Shown piece after piece: positions 8,701 to 17,311 of a stretch of DNA of 64,000 nt; position 1 is the stretch's first letter, and each line of letters starts with the position of its first letter. The notes below the pieces were generated by a model. That model was not told the origin of the DNA. It saw nothing but the letters and a program-made list of their open reading frames with translations, and did not search any database. The position numbers and the translations under genes were made by a program. The stretch covers positions 2,834,501-2,898,500 of the forward strand of contig NZ_JAAQRC020000001.1 of NCBI RefSeq assembly GCF_019216885.1, read 5' to 3'. The DNA is from Methylobacterium sp. SyP6R (GTDB lineage Bacteria; Pseudomonadota; Alphaproteobacteria; Rhizobiales; Beijerinckiaceae).

Positions 8701-9802
8701 CCTCGTCGGCGATGTAGGCGGTGTAGTTGGCGATCGGCCCGCCGATCGTGACGGGGTCGCCGGGCTTCATCTCGGCGGCGGTCGCCACCACGGTCGCCTC
8801 TGTCGGCCCGTAGGTGTTGAACAGCTTTCGCGAGCCGGTGGCCCAGCGGGCGATGAGCGGCTCGGGGAGAGCCTCGCCGCCGAGCAGGATCAGCCGCAAG
8901 GCGGGCACGTCCTTGGTCATCAGGCCGAGCAGGGTCGGCACCGTGTCGAGGACGGTGATGCCGGCCTCGATCAGGATGTCGGGCAGGGCCTCGGCATCGC
9001 CCATCTGGGCCGGGCTCGCCACGAACAGGGTCGCGCCGGCCAGATACGGAACCCAGATCTCCTCCATCGAGAGATCGAAGGCGACGGACGCACCCTGGAA
9101 CACCACGTCGTCGCCCGTGACGCCGTAGAGGTCGTTGGCCGAGCGCAGGAAGTGGCAGATGTTGCGGTGGCTGATGACGATGCCCTTCGGCACGCCGGTC
9201 GAGCCCGAGGTGTAGATCAGGTAGGCCGGGTGCTCGGGGGTGAGGCCGGCGGCCCGCAGGTCCGGCGCCGGGCCGCTCGCCTGGGCGGCGATCTCGTCCG
9301 GGGTCAGGGCCGGGCAGGCCTCGGTCGGCGCCTTGTCCTTGAGCGCCGCGGACGTCACCAGGGCTTTCGCCTCGGCATCCTTCAGGCAGATAGCGACCCG
9401 GTCCGAGGGCGCCTCGGCGTCGAAGGGCAGCCAGGCGGCGCCGGCCTTGGTGATGCCGATCTGCGCCACCAGCAGGTCGGGCGAGCGCGCCATCCACAGG
9501 CCGACCACGTCGCCGGGCTTGATGCCGCGTGAAGCGAGGCCCGAGGCGATCGCGTCCGAGCGCCGGTCGACCTCGGCATAGGACAGGCGGGCGCGCGAGG
9601 CCTGATCGGTGCCGCTCGCCGCGTCGATGAGCGCGGCGTGGTCGGGCCGCGCCCGGGCGGTGTCGCGAAAGACCTCGGCCAGCACCTCGTCGCGGATCAG
9701 GTCCGGCCGTACGGGGCCGCGGAGCACCGCCGCGCCTGCGGGCGGGACGACCGGCTGGCTCGTCCCGGTGGGCGTGCGGACGGTCCCGGCGGTGTGGTTC
9801 AT
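5723..9802 (-). CDS. Pls/PosA-type single-module non-ribosomal peptide synthetase
   Basis: 1,359 residues. An adenylation domain spans about 40-500 (A3 YTSGSTGVPKG near 205; A7 YRSGD; A8 HGRIDDQVKVRGFRVELGE near 440; lysine in SGKVDRKAL). A peptidyl-carrier domain follows, with phosphopantetheine serine in DLGGHSLLA near 583. There is no condensation or thioesterase domain. Instead the C-terminal ~700 residues alternate predicted membrane helices with three left-handed beta-helix (hexapeptide) segments such as IGRGASLGGRLTLANAEVVG. This order matches the family that includes epsilon-poly-lysine synthetase (Pls). Reading A-domain specificity positions by eye against GrsA gives D-L-E-D-L-G-T-V-V; the acidic residues at 239 and 278 favour a basic amino acid. 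The ATG at 9802 precedes the adenylation domain at the expected distance. Product is unproven. Confidence 0.88.
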   Translation of the reverse strand: MNHTAGTVRTPTGTSQPVVPPAGAAVLRGPVRPDLIRDEVLAEVFRDTARARPDHAALIDAASGTDQASRARLSYAEVDRRSDAIASGLASRGIKPGDVVGLWMARSPDLLVAQIGITKAGAAWLPFDAEAPSDRVAICLKDAEAKALVTSAALKDKAPTEACPALTPDEIAAQASGPAPDLRAAGLTPEHPAYLIYTSGSTGVPKGIVISHRNICHFLRSANDLYGVTGDDVVFQGASVAFDLSMEEIWVPYLAGATLFVASPAQMGDAEALPDILIEAGITVLDTVPTLLGLMTKDVPALRLILLGGEALPEPLIARWATGSRKLFNTYGPTEATVVATAAEMKPGDPVTIGGPIANYTAYIADEALNLVGPGVQGELLIGGPGIAKGYLARPELTAEKFVANPYGGNSSDPVLYRSGDAVSLDHAGRIVFHGRIDDQVKVRGFRVELGEIESRIRVQPGIASAAVVLRQDDGVDRLVAFVVPERGAEFDRGRLRSALAETMPPYMIPAHFEVVESLPVLAASGKVDRKALRARPLAVVETSGEQEEPRDETEAALLAAAHTVFGNQPIPFEADFFNDLGGHSLLAARFVSAVRTVPALAAITLQDVYNGRTLRAMSETLIERTGGAGAAAATHDLSFAPPPLMRRFLCGLAQAAVLPFVIALATAQWLGIFVTYLLITGGELGFFSEMAVLLLVYIGLNAATALIAIAVKWLVLGRTKPGRYPLWGTYYFRWWLTQRLTPLVHVKWLQGSPMIRIYLRLLGAKIGEDALISDIEIGAPDLVSIGRGASLGGRLTLANAEVVGNELIIGPVSIGDDVAIGTSCVVGYDTRIEDHAELADLTTVPSGTVVGRAEAWDGSPGRKVGMVDLSDIHPEPEVSGQRRAVFFAIYAVLLAAIPAVGLLPIFPAFYIFDQISDSLATMTDVDYHWYLPFLTWPTAMLMTAGTVGLIAGIRWLVLPRLREGSYSIHSGVYLRKWAVALAAEVTLETLSSLFATVYMRAWYRLMGAGMGQGAEISTNLAGRYDLAEVGPRNFIADEVVYGEEEVRRGVMELAPVRTGARVFVGNDAVVPPGAIIPDDVLIGIKSKPPANDRMAPGETWFGSPPIKLPVRQKVDLGQAQTFEPGIWPRVRRGVFEAFTSSFSPMLFITFAILAIDFVFYPAILAGDWSGLAISFVATSVVIAVLQTLVVIAVKWLLMGRYEPGMHPMWSWWAMRTEAVAVMYWGLAGKVLLEHLMGTPFLPWVLRLFGTRTGEGVCLLATDITEFDCVTIGDFASVNRMSALQTHLYEDRVMKVGRVEVGRGVSVGAFATVLYDTKVGDYAQLRPLTIVMKGESIPANSRWEGAPAVPVVHQAMAAE

Positions 9803-9954
9803 CAAGCGACTCCGCTGGCCCGGGCGGGCCGTTGACATCAAGGCACAGGGCCGGAACCGGGCTCTCGTGCCGCATGCGTCCCGATCTCGGGCAGGCGGGA
9901 GGTGGACGAGAACCGGGGCCGGTTCAAGGCACGCCCGGGCAGAAATCCGGGTCC

Positions 9955-10548
9955 TCAGGCCCAGCGCCGGGTGCCGGCCTCGAAGACCAGGACTCGGCCC
10001 TGGAGGATCTCCAGGTGGGGCGCCTCCTCGGTCGAGGCCGTCCCCAACGCCACCATGACCGCCCGGGCGACGCCGCCATGCGCCACGACGATGGTCGGGC
10101 GGTCGAGGGAGTCGAGGAGCGGGCGCACCCGCTCGGCCACCATGGCGTAGCTCTCGGCGCCCTCGCCCGGCGGGCAAAAGGCCCAGCGGTCGCGGTCGCG
10201 GGCCTGGGACCGGGCCGGGTCCGAGCGCCGGACCTCCTTCCAGGTCAGGCCCTCCCAGGCGCCGAAGCCGATCTCGCGCAGGCGCGGATCGATCGTGTAG
10301 CCGGCGGGATCGAGGCCGAGCGCAGTGCGCAGGCCCTCCATGGTGTGCCGGGTGCGCTCCATCGGGCTGGCGACATAGGGCAGGTCGCCGATGCCGGTGC
10401 CCAGCAGGGCCGCCAGACGTTCGCCGGCCTCCGCGGCCTGGGCGTGGCCCTTGCGGTTGAGGGCCGTGTCGCGCTGTCCCTGGAGGCGGCCTTCGGCGTT
10501 CCAGTCGGTCTCGCCGTGGCGCACGAAGTAGAGCGGCGCGCGCGTCAC
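9955..10548 (-). CDS. histidine phosphatase family protein (phosphoglycerate-mutase fold)
   Basis: 197 residues from a GTG start (an in-frame upstream extension has no family similarity). The phosphohistidine motif LYFVRHGETDWN is at the N-terminus, and the second catalytic histidine is in IVVAHGGVARAV. The conserved ASPMERTRHT and REIGFGAWEGLTWKEV segments place it with small cofactor-independent phosphatases (cobalamin phosphatase/GpmB-like). The substrate cannot be deduced. It lies 152 bp upstream of the peptide-synthetase start on the same strand and is divergent from ppk2, with 94 bp between start codons. Confidence 0.85.
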   Translation of the reverse strand: MTRAPLYFVRHGETDWNAEGRLQGQRDTALNRKGHAQAAEAGERLAALLGTGIGDLPYVASPMERTRHTMEGLRTALGLDPAGYTIDPRLREIGFGAWEGLTWKEVRRSDPARSQARDRDRWAFCPPGEGAESYAMVAERVRPLLDSLDRPTIVVAHGGVARAVMVALGTASTEEAPHLEILQGRVLVFEAGTRRWA

Positions 10549-10642
10549 CGGTCGCACCTCGCGGAACGGCCCCGCTTGGCCGCCGTTGATCTTGCTGTCA
10601 TCCGTCGCACGAAGCCGTCCCTGCCGGAGTCCCCGCTTCCCG

Positions 10643-11596
10643 ATGTCGAAGAAGAACCCGAAAGACAAGCCGGTTTCGCTCCCCGGCCATCCGCGCCCGT
10701 CCTCCGCCGCCTGGGCGAGCGAGGCCGGATCGCTGGCGGAGGCGAGCCCGGGCTTCCTCGCCGAGCACGGCGCGACGATCCCGGTCCCGCCGCCGGGAAT
10801 CGTCCAGTTCCGGCCCGAGGCGCCGTGCCGGCTCGCCGAGATCGACCCGGACGCGCCGGGTTCCTCCGACGGCAAGGCGGCGGCGGAAGCCGAGCTGGTC
10901 GAGGTGCGCGCCCGCATCCAGGCGCTGCAGGAACGGCTCTATGCCGAGCGCAAGCGCAGCCTGCTGGTGGTGCTCCAGGCGATCGATACCGGCGGCAAGG
11001 ACGGGACGATCCGCCACGTCTTCGAGGGCGTGAACCCGCAAGGGTGCCGGGTGTCGTCGTTCAAGACGCCGAGCGCCGAAGAGCTCGACCACGATTTCCT
11101 CTGGCGCTACCACCGCGAGGTGCCGGCCCGCGGCATGATCGGGGTGTTCAACCGCAGCCATTACGAGGACGTGCTGATCGTCCGGGTCAAGCAGCTGGTG
11201 CCCGAGGCGCTGTGGCGGCCGCGCTACGACCTCATCAACGATTTCGAGCGCCTGCTCACCCTCTCGGGCACCACGGTGCTCAAGATCTTCCTGCACATCT
11301 CGAAGGCGGAGCAGAAGGAGCGGCTCGAGAGCCGCCTCGCCGACCCGACCAAGAACTGGAAGTTCGACCCCGCCGACCTCGTCGAGCGCGAGGCCTGGGA
11401 TTCCTACCAGGCGGCGTTCCAGGACGCGCTGACGCTCTGCGGCACGCGGCTCGCGCCCTGGCACGTGGTGCCGGCCAACCGCAAGTGGTTCCGCAACCTC
11501 GCGGTGGCCCGGCTGATCGCCGGCACGCTGGAAGCGATGGACCCGCGATTTCCCGAGCCGAAGGCGGATTTGCGCGGGATCACGGTGCCGGATTGA
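10643..11596 (+). CDS. ppk2: polyphosphate kinase 2 family protein
   Basis: Transfers phosphate between polyphosphate and nucleotides (PPK2 class; direction and AMP/ADP/GDP preference not assignable by eye). 317 residues from ATG 10643. Walker A-like AIDTGGKDGTI near residue 112-122, Walker B-region NRSHYEDVLI near 170, lid region around EQKERLESR, and the C-terminal WHVVPANRKWFRNL typical of one-domain PPK2. The first ~75 residues are a proline-rich, poorly conserved extension. It is convergent with paaZ, only 15 bp apart, with no room for a separate terminator. Confidence 0.92.
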   Translation: MSKKNPKDKPVSLPGHPRPSSAAWASEAGSLAEASPGFLAEHGATIPVPPPGIVQFRPEAPCRLAEIDPDAPGSSDGKAAAEAELVEVRARIQALQERLYAERKRSLLVVLQAIDTGGKDGTIRHVFEGVNPQGCRVSSFKTPSAEELDHDFLWRYHREVPARGMIGVFNRSHYEDVLIVRVKQLVPEALWRPRYDLINDFERLLTLSGTTVLKIFLHISKAEQKERLESRLADPTKNWKFDPADLVEREAWDSYQAAFQDALTLCGTRLAPWHVVPANRKWFRNLAVARLIAGTLEAMDPRFPEPKADLRGITVPD

Positions 11597-11611
11597 GGAC
11601 GAACTGCGCGC

Positions 11612-13642
11612 TCACGCTCCCCGCATCGCGTTCATCGTCAGCAATTCGTAGGTCGCCGCCGTTTCGTCGGCGGCCGTCCGGATCTCCACGTCCCACCGCA
11701 CCTCGCCGTATTGCGCGTTGCGCGGCGACTTCTCCTTGGCGGTGAGCCGCACCCGGATCGCCTCGCCGGGCTGGATCGGCTTGAGGAAGCGCAACGAGTC
11801 GAGCCCGTAATTGGCGAGAACCGGGCCCGGATCGGGATCGACGAACAGGCCGGCGGCGAAGGACAGGAGCAGGTAGCCGTGCGCCACCCGGCCGGGGAAG
11901 AACGGGTGCCCCTTCGTCGCCTCCTCGCTCATATGGGCGTAGAAGGTGTCGCCGGTGAATCGAGCGAAATGCTCGATGTCCTGAAGCGTGATCACCCGCT
12001 CGGCCGAGTGGAAGCTGCGGCCGATCTCCAGGTCCTCGAAGTGGCAGCGGAACGGGTGCTCGGGCAGGATTGTTTCCGGCGCGCCCTTGATCCAGCTCTG
12101 GGTGATCCGGGTCAGCATCGCGGGCGAGCCCTGCAGCGCCGTGCGCTGCATGTAGTGGGACAAGGCCCGCACGCCGCCCAGCTCCTCGCCGCCGCCGGCC
12201 CGGCCGGGGCCGCCATGCATCATGTGCGGCATCGGCGAGCCGTGGCCGGTCTGCTCCTTGGCGCAGTCGCGGTCGAGGACGACGAGGCGACCGTGATAGG
12301 GACTGACGCCGAAGACCAGTTCCGCCGCCGCCGCCGGGTCGTGGGTGTAGAGCGAGGCGACGAGGCTCCCTCCGCCGCGATTGGCGAGCGCCGCCGCCGC
12401 CTCCAGCCCGTCATAGCCCATCACGGTGCAGACCGGGCCGAAGGCCTCCAGCTCATGCACCTGCCGGGCCCGGAGCGGGTCGGCGCAGTGGAGCAGCATC
12501 GGCGGCAGGAAGGCGCCGGTCTCAGGATCCGCCCCCGCCACCGCGAGGCGCGCCGGATCGCCGAAGACCAGCTCGGCCTCCCCCCGCAAGGCCTCGACCC
12601 GGGCGAGCACGTCGCGGCGCTGCGACAGGCCGACCACAGGGCCCATCCGCACGTCCTCGCGGGCGGGATCGCCGATCGTGACCCCGGCGAGGCGCTGCTT
12701 GAGCGCCTCGATCACCGCCGGCACATGCTGGCGCGGCGCCAGCGCCCGGCGGATCGCCGTGCATTTCTGCCCGGCCTTGACGGTCATCTCCTTGGCGACC
12801 TCCTTGACGTAGAGGTCGAATTCCGGCGTGCCGGGCCCGGCATCGGGGCCGAGGATCGCCGCGTTGAGCGAGTCGCGCTCGGCGACGAAATGCACCGCCT
12901 CGCGGGCGATGACCGGATGGCGCTGGAGAGTCTGCGCGGTCTCGGCCGAGCCGGTGAACGACACCACGTCCTGGCCGGTCAGGTGATCGAACAGGTCGCC
13001 GGTCGGGCCGACCACGCATTGCAGCGCGCCCTCGGGCAGGATGCCGGATTCGGCGATCAGCCGCACCAGCGCGTGGGCGACGTAAGACGTGATGGTGGCA
13101 GGCTTCGTCACCACCGGCACGCCGGCGAGGATCGCGGGCGCGAGCTTTTCGAGCAGGCCCCAGCACGGGAAGTTGAAGGCGTTGATGTGGACGGCGCAGC
13201 CTCTCCGCGCCGTCATCACGTGGCGCCCGACGAAGCTGCCGCCCCGCGACAGCGGCTCCACCGCTCCGTCGATCAGGAATGTGGCGTTCGGCAATTCGCG
13301 CCGCCCCTTCGAGGCGTAGACGAAGAGAGTGCCGATTCCGCCGTCGATGTCGATCAGGTTGTCGGCGCGGGTCGCCCCGGTCTGGTGCGACAGGGCGTAG
13401 AGCCCGTCCCGGCGCTCGTTGAGATAGGTGGCGAGCCGCTTCAGCATCTCGGCGCGCTGGTGGAAGGTGAGGCGGCGCAAGGCCGGACCGCCGACCCGGC
13501 GGGCATGGTCCAGCACCTCGGCCATATCGAGACCGCCGCCGCCGACCTCCGCCACCACCGCGCCGGTCACGGCGCTGCGGATGCCGGTCCAGTGTCCCCC
13601 CGGCGCGATCCAGCGTCCCTGGACGTAGCTCTCCAGCCGCAT
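11612..13642 (-). CDS. paaZ: bifunctional oxepin-CoA hydrolase / semialdehyde dehydrogenase PaaZ
   Basis: Opens the oxepin-CoA ring and oxidises the resulting semialdehyde in aerobic phenylacetate degradation. 676 residues. The N-terminal ~530 residues are an aldehyde dehydrogenase ([20 protein letters not shown], catalytic Cys in [11 protein letters not shown] near 294). The C-terminal ~145 residues are an R-specific (MaoC) hydratase-like domain with the [10 protein letters not shown] and [10 protein letters not shown] catalytic segments. ATG at 13642 has AAGGGAGGA upstream. A near-perfect 24-bp palindrome (13672-13695) lies just before it and is a good regulator site. No other paa genes are present in the window, so the rest of the pathway must be elsewhere. 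Confidence 0.94.
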   Translation of the reverse strand: MRLESYVQGRWIAPGGHWTGIRSAVTGAVVAEVGGGGLDMAEVLDHARRVGGPALRRLTFHQRAEMLKRLATYLNERRDGLYALSHQTGATRADNLIDIDGGIGTLFVYASKGRRELPNATFLIDGAVEPLSRGGSFVGRHVMTARRGCAVHINAFNFPCWGLLEKLAPAILAGVPVVTKPATITSYVAHALVRLIAESGILPEGALQCVVGPTGDLFDHLTGQDVVSFTGSAETAQTLQRHPVIAREAVHFVAERDSLNAAILGPDAGPGTPEFDLYVKEVAKEMTVKAGQKCTAIRRALAPRQHVPAVIEALKQRLAGVTIGDPAREDVRMGPVVGLSQRRDVLARVEALRGEAELVFGDPARLAVAGADPETGAFLPPMLLHCADPLRARQVHELEAFGPVCTVMGYDGLEAAAALANRGGGSLVASLYTHDPAAAAELVFGVSPYHGRLVVLDRDCAKEQTGHGSPMPHMMHGGPGRAGGGEELGGVRALSHYMQRTALQGSPAMLTRITQSWIKGAPETILPEHPFRCHFEDLEIGRSFHSAERVITLQDIEHFARFTGDTFYAHMSEEATKGHPFFPGRVAHGYLLLSFAAGLFVDPDPGPVLANYGLDSLRFLKPIQPGEAIRVRLTAKEKSPRNAQYGEVRWDVEIRTAADETAATYELLTMNAMRGA

Positions 13643-13671
13643 GGCGTCCTCCCTTCGTTATGCTCCCATTA

Positions 13672-13695
13672 TTGACCGACCGGCCGGTTGGTCAA
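13672..13695. promoter_or_regulatory. TetR-type operator upstream of paaZ
   Basis: A 24-bp palindrome with arms TTGACCGACCGG and CCGGTTGGTCAA (11 of 12 positions pair), 30 bp upstream of the paaZ start. The ACCGACCGG half-site pattern resembles TetR-family operators such as those of PaaR, the phenylacetyl-CoA-responsive repressor; no paaR gene is in the window. It also lies about 180 bp before the P-type ATPase start, so it could affect both directions. Confidence 0.7.
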
Positions 13696-13875
13696 GCGGG
13701 GCGGGAGGCGCTCGTTCTGCCGGGGCGGCACGCGCCCCAAGGACTCGGCGTCCTGCGAGCCGGGCTCACGCCGACGGGCCATCCGCCCCTGTTGCCCTGG
13801 ATCAACGACACCCTGCCCCGTCACGCATCGAGTGTGGGCGGGCGCCGCCTGGAGATCGGCCGAGGGAGGGATCGG

Positions 13876-16734
13876 GTGAGCGAGCAGACGACGACGGCCC
13901 GTCCCCATGCCGGCCCGGGTGCGCCCGAAGGCCTGTCCACGGACGCGGTCCTGGCTGCCCTCGGTGTCGATCCCGCCTCCGGCCTGAGCCGCGACGCGGT
14001 GCGCGCCCGGGCGGAGCGCTTCGGCCCGAATGCGCTCCGCGCCCGGCCGCCGGTTCCGGCCTGGCGCCGGCTGATGGCGCAATTCACCGATCCGCTGGTG
14101 CTGCTGCTCGTGGCCGCCGCCCTCGTCTCGGCGGGCGTCTGGCTCCAGGACTCGGTACGGGCGGGGACAGGGAGAGAGAGCCTGCCCTTCGAGGCTCTCG
14201 CCATCCTGGGCATCGTGCTCCTCAACGGTGCGATGGGCTACGTCCAGGAGGCGCGGGCGATGCAGGCCATCGCGGCCCTGCGGCGGCTATCGGCGGCCCG
14301 GGCCCGGGTCGTCCGCGAGGGGAGGCGGGAGGAGATCCCGGCGACCGGGCTGGTGCCCGGCGACATCGTCCGGATCGAGGAAGGCGACGCGATCCCCGCC
14401 GATGCTCGCCTGATCGCGGCGAGCGCCTTGCTCACGAACGAGGCCGCCCTGACCGGCGAGAGCCTGCCGGTGTCAAAGGACACCGCGCCGCTCGCCGGTG
14501 ACGCGAGCCTGGCGGAGCGTCGCACCCTGGTGTTCAGCGGCACCACGGTCGCGGCCGGGCGGGGCGTGGGCGTGGTGACGGCGACCGGGATGCGGACCGA
14601 GCTCGGGCGCATCGCCGGCCTGCTCGACGAGACGCCGGAGGAGGCCACCCCGCTCCAGGCGGCGCTCGCCCGGCTCGGCCGGCGGCTCGGGCTGGCGGTC
14701 CTCGCCATCGCCGCCGCCCTGGCGGCGACCATCGTCCTGGCGGACCGGGTCCGGACGCTTCCGGCCCTGCTCGATACGCTGATCCTGGCGGTGGCACTCG
14801 CGGTGGCGGCGGTCCCGGAGGGCCTGCCGGCGGTCGTGACCGCGTCCCTCTCCCTCGGCGTGCTGCGCATGGCGCGGCGGCGGGCGATCGTGCGCCGGCT
14901 CGCGGCGGTGGAGACCCTGGGCTCGGCCGAGGTGATCGCCTCCGACAAGACCGGCACGCTCACCCACAACCGGATGGCGGTCCGCACGGTTCTGACCGCG
15001 AGCGGACCCACCGCGTTCGATCCCGCCCCGGCCGGCCTCGACCGGGACGAGGCGCGCCGCCGCGAGGTGGAGCGGGCCCTGCGCGCGGCCGCGCTCGCCA
15101 ACGACGCCGTGCTGCAACGGCGCGACGGCGCCTGGACCATCCAGGGCGACCCGACCGAAGGGGCCCTGCTCTTCGCCGCGCAGGCGGCCGGGCTCGATCC
15201 CGGCGCCCTCGCGCGCCGCTTCGCCCGCCTCGCCGAGATCCCGTTCTCGTCCGAGCGCCGGCGGATGAGCACGCTCCACCGTGACGACGGGCGCCGGCTC
15301 GTCGCCGTGAAGGGCGCCCCCGACACGGTGCTGGCGCGCTGCACCCACGAGCGCGCCGGCGGGCGGGACCGGCCGCTCACGCCGGAGCGGCGCGAGGCGA
15401 TCCTGGCGGCCGGCGCAGGGCTCGCCGGACGCGGCCTGCGGACCTTGGGCGTCGCCGACCGCTCCCTGCCGGCCGGCGACGACGCGGCGCCGGACGAATC
15501 GATCGAGCGGGATCTCGTCTTCCTCGGCCTGATCGGCATGAGCGATCCGCCCCGCCCGGAGGCGCGCGCGGCGGTGGCCCGGGCGCTCGCCGCCGGTATC
15601 CGGCCGATCATGCTGACGGGGGACGATCCGCGCACCGCCGCCGCGGTCGCGGCCGAGATCGGCCTCCCGGGCGACGGCACCGTCCTCACCGGGGCGCAGC
15701 TCGACGCGCTGTCGCCGGAGGCCCTCGCCGCGGCGGTGCGCCATGTCTCGGTCTATGCCCGCGTCGCGCCCGCGCACAAGCTGGGCATCGTCCGGGCGCT
15801 CCAGCGCAACGGCCTCGTCGTCGCCATGACCGGCGACGGCGTGAACGACGCCCCCGCCTTGAAGGCGGCGGAGATCGGCATCGCCATGGGGGTGACCGGC
15901 ACCGACGTCTCCCGCGAGGCCGCCGACATCGTGCTCGCCGACGACAACTTCGCCACCATCGTGGCGGCGGTCGAGGAGGGGCGGGCGATCTTTGCCAACA
16001 TCCGCAAGGTGCTGCGCTACCTGCTGTCGTCGAATCTCGGCGAGGTGGCGACGATGGCCCTCGGCGTGGTGCTGGCCCCCGTCCTCGGCCTGCCCGCCGC
16101 GTCCGGCGCACTGGTGCTGCCGCTCCTGGCGACGCAGATCCTGTGGATCAACTTCGTCACCGACGGCGCCCCGGCCCTGGCCCTCGCGCTCGACCCGGCC
16201 GACCCTGCCGCGATGATGCAACCGCCGCGCCCCCGGGCCGAGGGCGTGCTGACCGGCGCGATGGCCTGGAGCCTCGGCTTCGTCGGCCTCGTGACCGCGG
16301 GGTGCAGCCTGTTCGTGCTCGATGCCTGCCTGCCCGGCGGGCTCGTCGCGGGTCAGGGCAGCCTGGCCTACGCGCAGACGATGACCTTCACGACCCTCGT
16401 CCTGTGCCAGCTCTTCAACACCCTCAACGCCCGCTCGGCGCAGGCGAGCGCCTTTGCCGGCCTGTTCCGGAACCGCTGGCTCTGGGCCGCGATCGGCGTC
16501 TCCCTCCTGCTCCAGGTCGCCGTCGTCTCCCTTCCCGTGCTCCAGCAGGGTTTTTCGACCGTGCCCCTGAGCGCCGGCGACTGGCTGTTCTGCACCGCTA
16601 TCGCCAGCCTTGTGCTGGTCCTCGAGGAGGTGCGGAAGGCGGTGGTCCGGGCGATCGGCGCGATGCGGGGGCGACGGCCGGCGCGCCCCAACCCTCTACC
16701 CTCTGCGGCAGGGGGCGGGAAAAATTTCCTTTAA
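13876..16734 (+). CDS. P2A-type (SERCA-like) calcium-transporting P-type ATPase
   Basis: Inner-membrane cation pump, 952 residues from a GTG with GGGAGGG 5 nt upstream. TGES actuator loop, phosphorylated Asp in SDKTGTLT (near residue 357), KGAPD nucleotide loop, MLTGDDP and TGDGVNDAP hinge are all present. The ion-site residues known from SERCA are conserved: PEGLP in M4, SSNLGEV in M5, and NFVTDG in M6. Ca2+ is therefore the best guess, although Mn2+ cannot be excluded. The N-terminus resembles the cation_ATPase_N domain. The last residues run into a GC-rich repeat region (PNPLPSAAGGG), so the C-terminus may have been altered by the repeat. Confidence 0.92.
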   Translation: MSEQTTTARPHAGPGAPEGLSTDAVLAALGVDPASGLSRDAVRARAERFGPNALRARPPVPAWRRLMAQFTDPLVLLLVAAALVSAGVWLQDSVRAGTGRESLPFEALAILGIVLLNGAMGYVQEARAMQAIAALRRLSAARARVVREGRREEIPATGLVPGDIVRIEEGDAIPADARLIAASALLTNEAALTGESLPVSKDTAPLAGDASLAERRTLVFSGTTVAAGRGVGVVTATGMRTELGRIAGLLDETPEEATPLQAALARLGRRLGLAVLAIAAALAATIVLADRVRTLPALLDTLILAVALAVAAVPEGLPAVVTASLSLGVLRMARRRAIVRRLAAVETLGSAEVIASDKTGTLTHNRMAVRTVLTASGPTAFDPAPAGLDRDEARRREVERALRAAALANDAVLQRRDGAWTIQGDPTEGALLFAAQAAGLDPGALARRFARLAEIPFSSERRRMSTLHRDDGRRLVAVKGAPDTVLARCTHERAGGRDRPLTPERREAILAAGAGLAGRGLRTLGVADRSLPAGDDAAPDESIERDLVFLGLIGMSDPPRPEARAAVARALAAGIRPIMLTGDDPRTAAAVAAEIGLPGDGTVLTGAQLDALSPEALAAAVRHVSVYARVAPAHKLGIVRALQRNGLVVAMTGDGVNDAPALKAAEIGIAMGVTGTDVSREAADIVLADDNFATIVAAVEEGRAIFANIRKVLRYLLSSNLGEVATMALGVVLAPVLGLPAASGALVLPLLATQILWINFVTDGAPALALALDPADPAAMMQPPRPRAEGVLTGAMAWSLGFVGLVTAGCSLFVLDACLPGGLVAGQGSLAYAQTMTFTTLVLCQLFNTLNARSAQASAFAGLFRNRWLWAAIGVSLLLQVAVVSLPVLQQGFSTVPLSAGDWLFCTAIASLVLVLEEVRKAVVRAIGAMRGRRPARPNPLPSAAGGGKNFL

Positions 16735-16749
16735 CATCAAGCGCGGGAT

Positions 16750-16797
16750 CCCCTCTCCAGGCGATGCCGGGCTTGCCCGGCATCGCCTGGAGAGGGG
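16750..16797. repeat. perfect 23-bp hairpin at convergent gene ends
   Basis: Arms 16750-16772 and 16775-16797 are perfectly complementary with a 2-nt loop TT; the apex is CCGGGC-TT-GCCCGG. It sits between the ATPase gene and the convergent small membrane-protein gene. The apex core GGGC-TT-GCCC is the same (opposite strand) as in the hairpins at 31178-31201 and 31213-31238, although the outer stems differ. A bidirectional terminator or mRNA 3'-end stabiliser is plausible. Confidence 0.85.
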
Positions 16798-16859
16798 AGG
16801 TGCGGCACACCTTCCCCCGGATAGCCCTGCCCCAAGGGAAGGCGGAGACCTGCTCCGCC

Positions 16860-17186
16860 TCACACGCCGCCTCGATTCCACGCCGCGCGCGACGCCTCTT
16901 CCTCCCGCATCCTCGCCCTGATCCGCCGCCGCACCCGACGCCACTGGCCCTGCTCGACCGCCCGGCTGCGGACCCAGGCCGCGTGCTCCTCCCGGAACGC
17001 CCAGCCCTCCGGATCCTCGGGATGCTCCCGCATCACCGCCTCGGCGAGCGCGTCGATGGCGTCGCGCGGGATCAGGCGGGGGAAGAGGAGCCCTTCGACG
17101 AGCGCCCAGCCGAGGGCGAGCGCGATGGGGGAGAAGGCCGCGGCGACCAACGCCCATCGGAGGGGGCTCCAGACCCAATCGGGCAT
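16860..17186 (-). CDS. small membrane-anchored protein of unknown function
   Basis: 108 residues. One or two hydrophobic helices near the N-terminus (about residues 8-37, WALVAAAFSPIALALGWALVEG) are followed by a soluble, charged tail rich in Arg and Glu with several tryptophans (EDPEGWAFREEHAAWVRSR). ATG with AAGGA about 10 nt upstream. I recognise no family. Composition is that of the host chromosome, unlike the AT-rich genes to its right. It is divergent from the XRE regulator across a 125-bp AT-rich spacer that carries a palindrome. Confidence 0.6.
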   Translation of the reverse strand: MPDWVWSPLRWALVAAAFSPIALALGWALVEGLLFPRLIPRDAIDALAEAVMREHPEDPEGWAFREEHAAWVRSRAVEQGQWRRVRRRIRARMREEEASRAAWNRGGV

Positions 17187-17219
17187 GACCCGTAATCCTT
17201 ATGCGTACATCGCGATTTT

Positions 17220-17234
17220 AGTAATTATATTACT
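17220..17234. promoter_or_regulatory. candidate operator for the XRE regulator
   Basis: AGTAAT-TAT-ATTACT, a perfect 6-bp inverted repeat in an AT-rich stretch, 78 bp upstream of the XRE-family regulator and 34 bp upstream of the divergent membrane-protein gene. Small XRE repressors usually bind such short palindromes in their own promoter. Assignment rests on position and symmetry only. Confidence 0.4.
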
Positions 17235-17311
17235 TATATCACGCTGATCGCAACACCATTCCCTTCAGCCATTGGCCTCCCCCGCAGAGGGTCGCTGCGC
17301 GGAGGTAGCGC

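Noticed and set aside
5714..9532. 1,272-residue open frame antisense to the peptide synthetase
   Set aside because: Low-complexity, Arg/His/Asp/Gly-rich translation with no family motif; the opposite frame has complete adenylation and carrier motifs. Long antisense frames are expected at this GC content.
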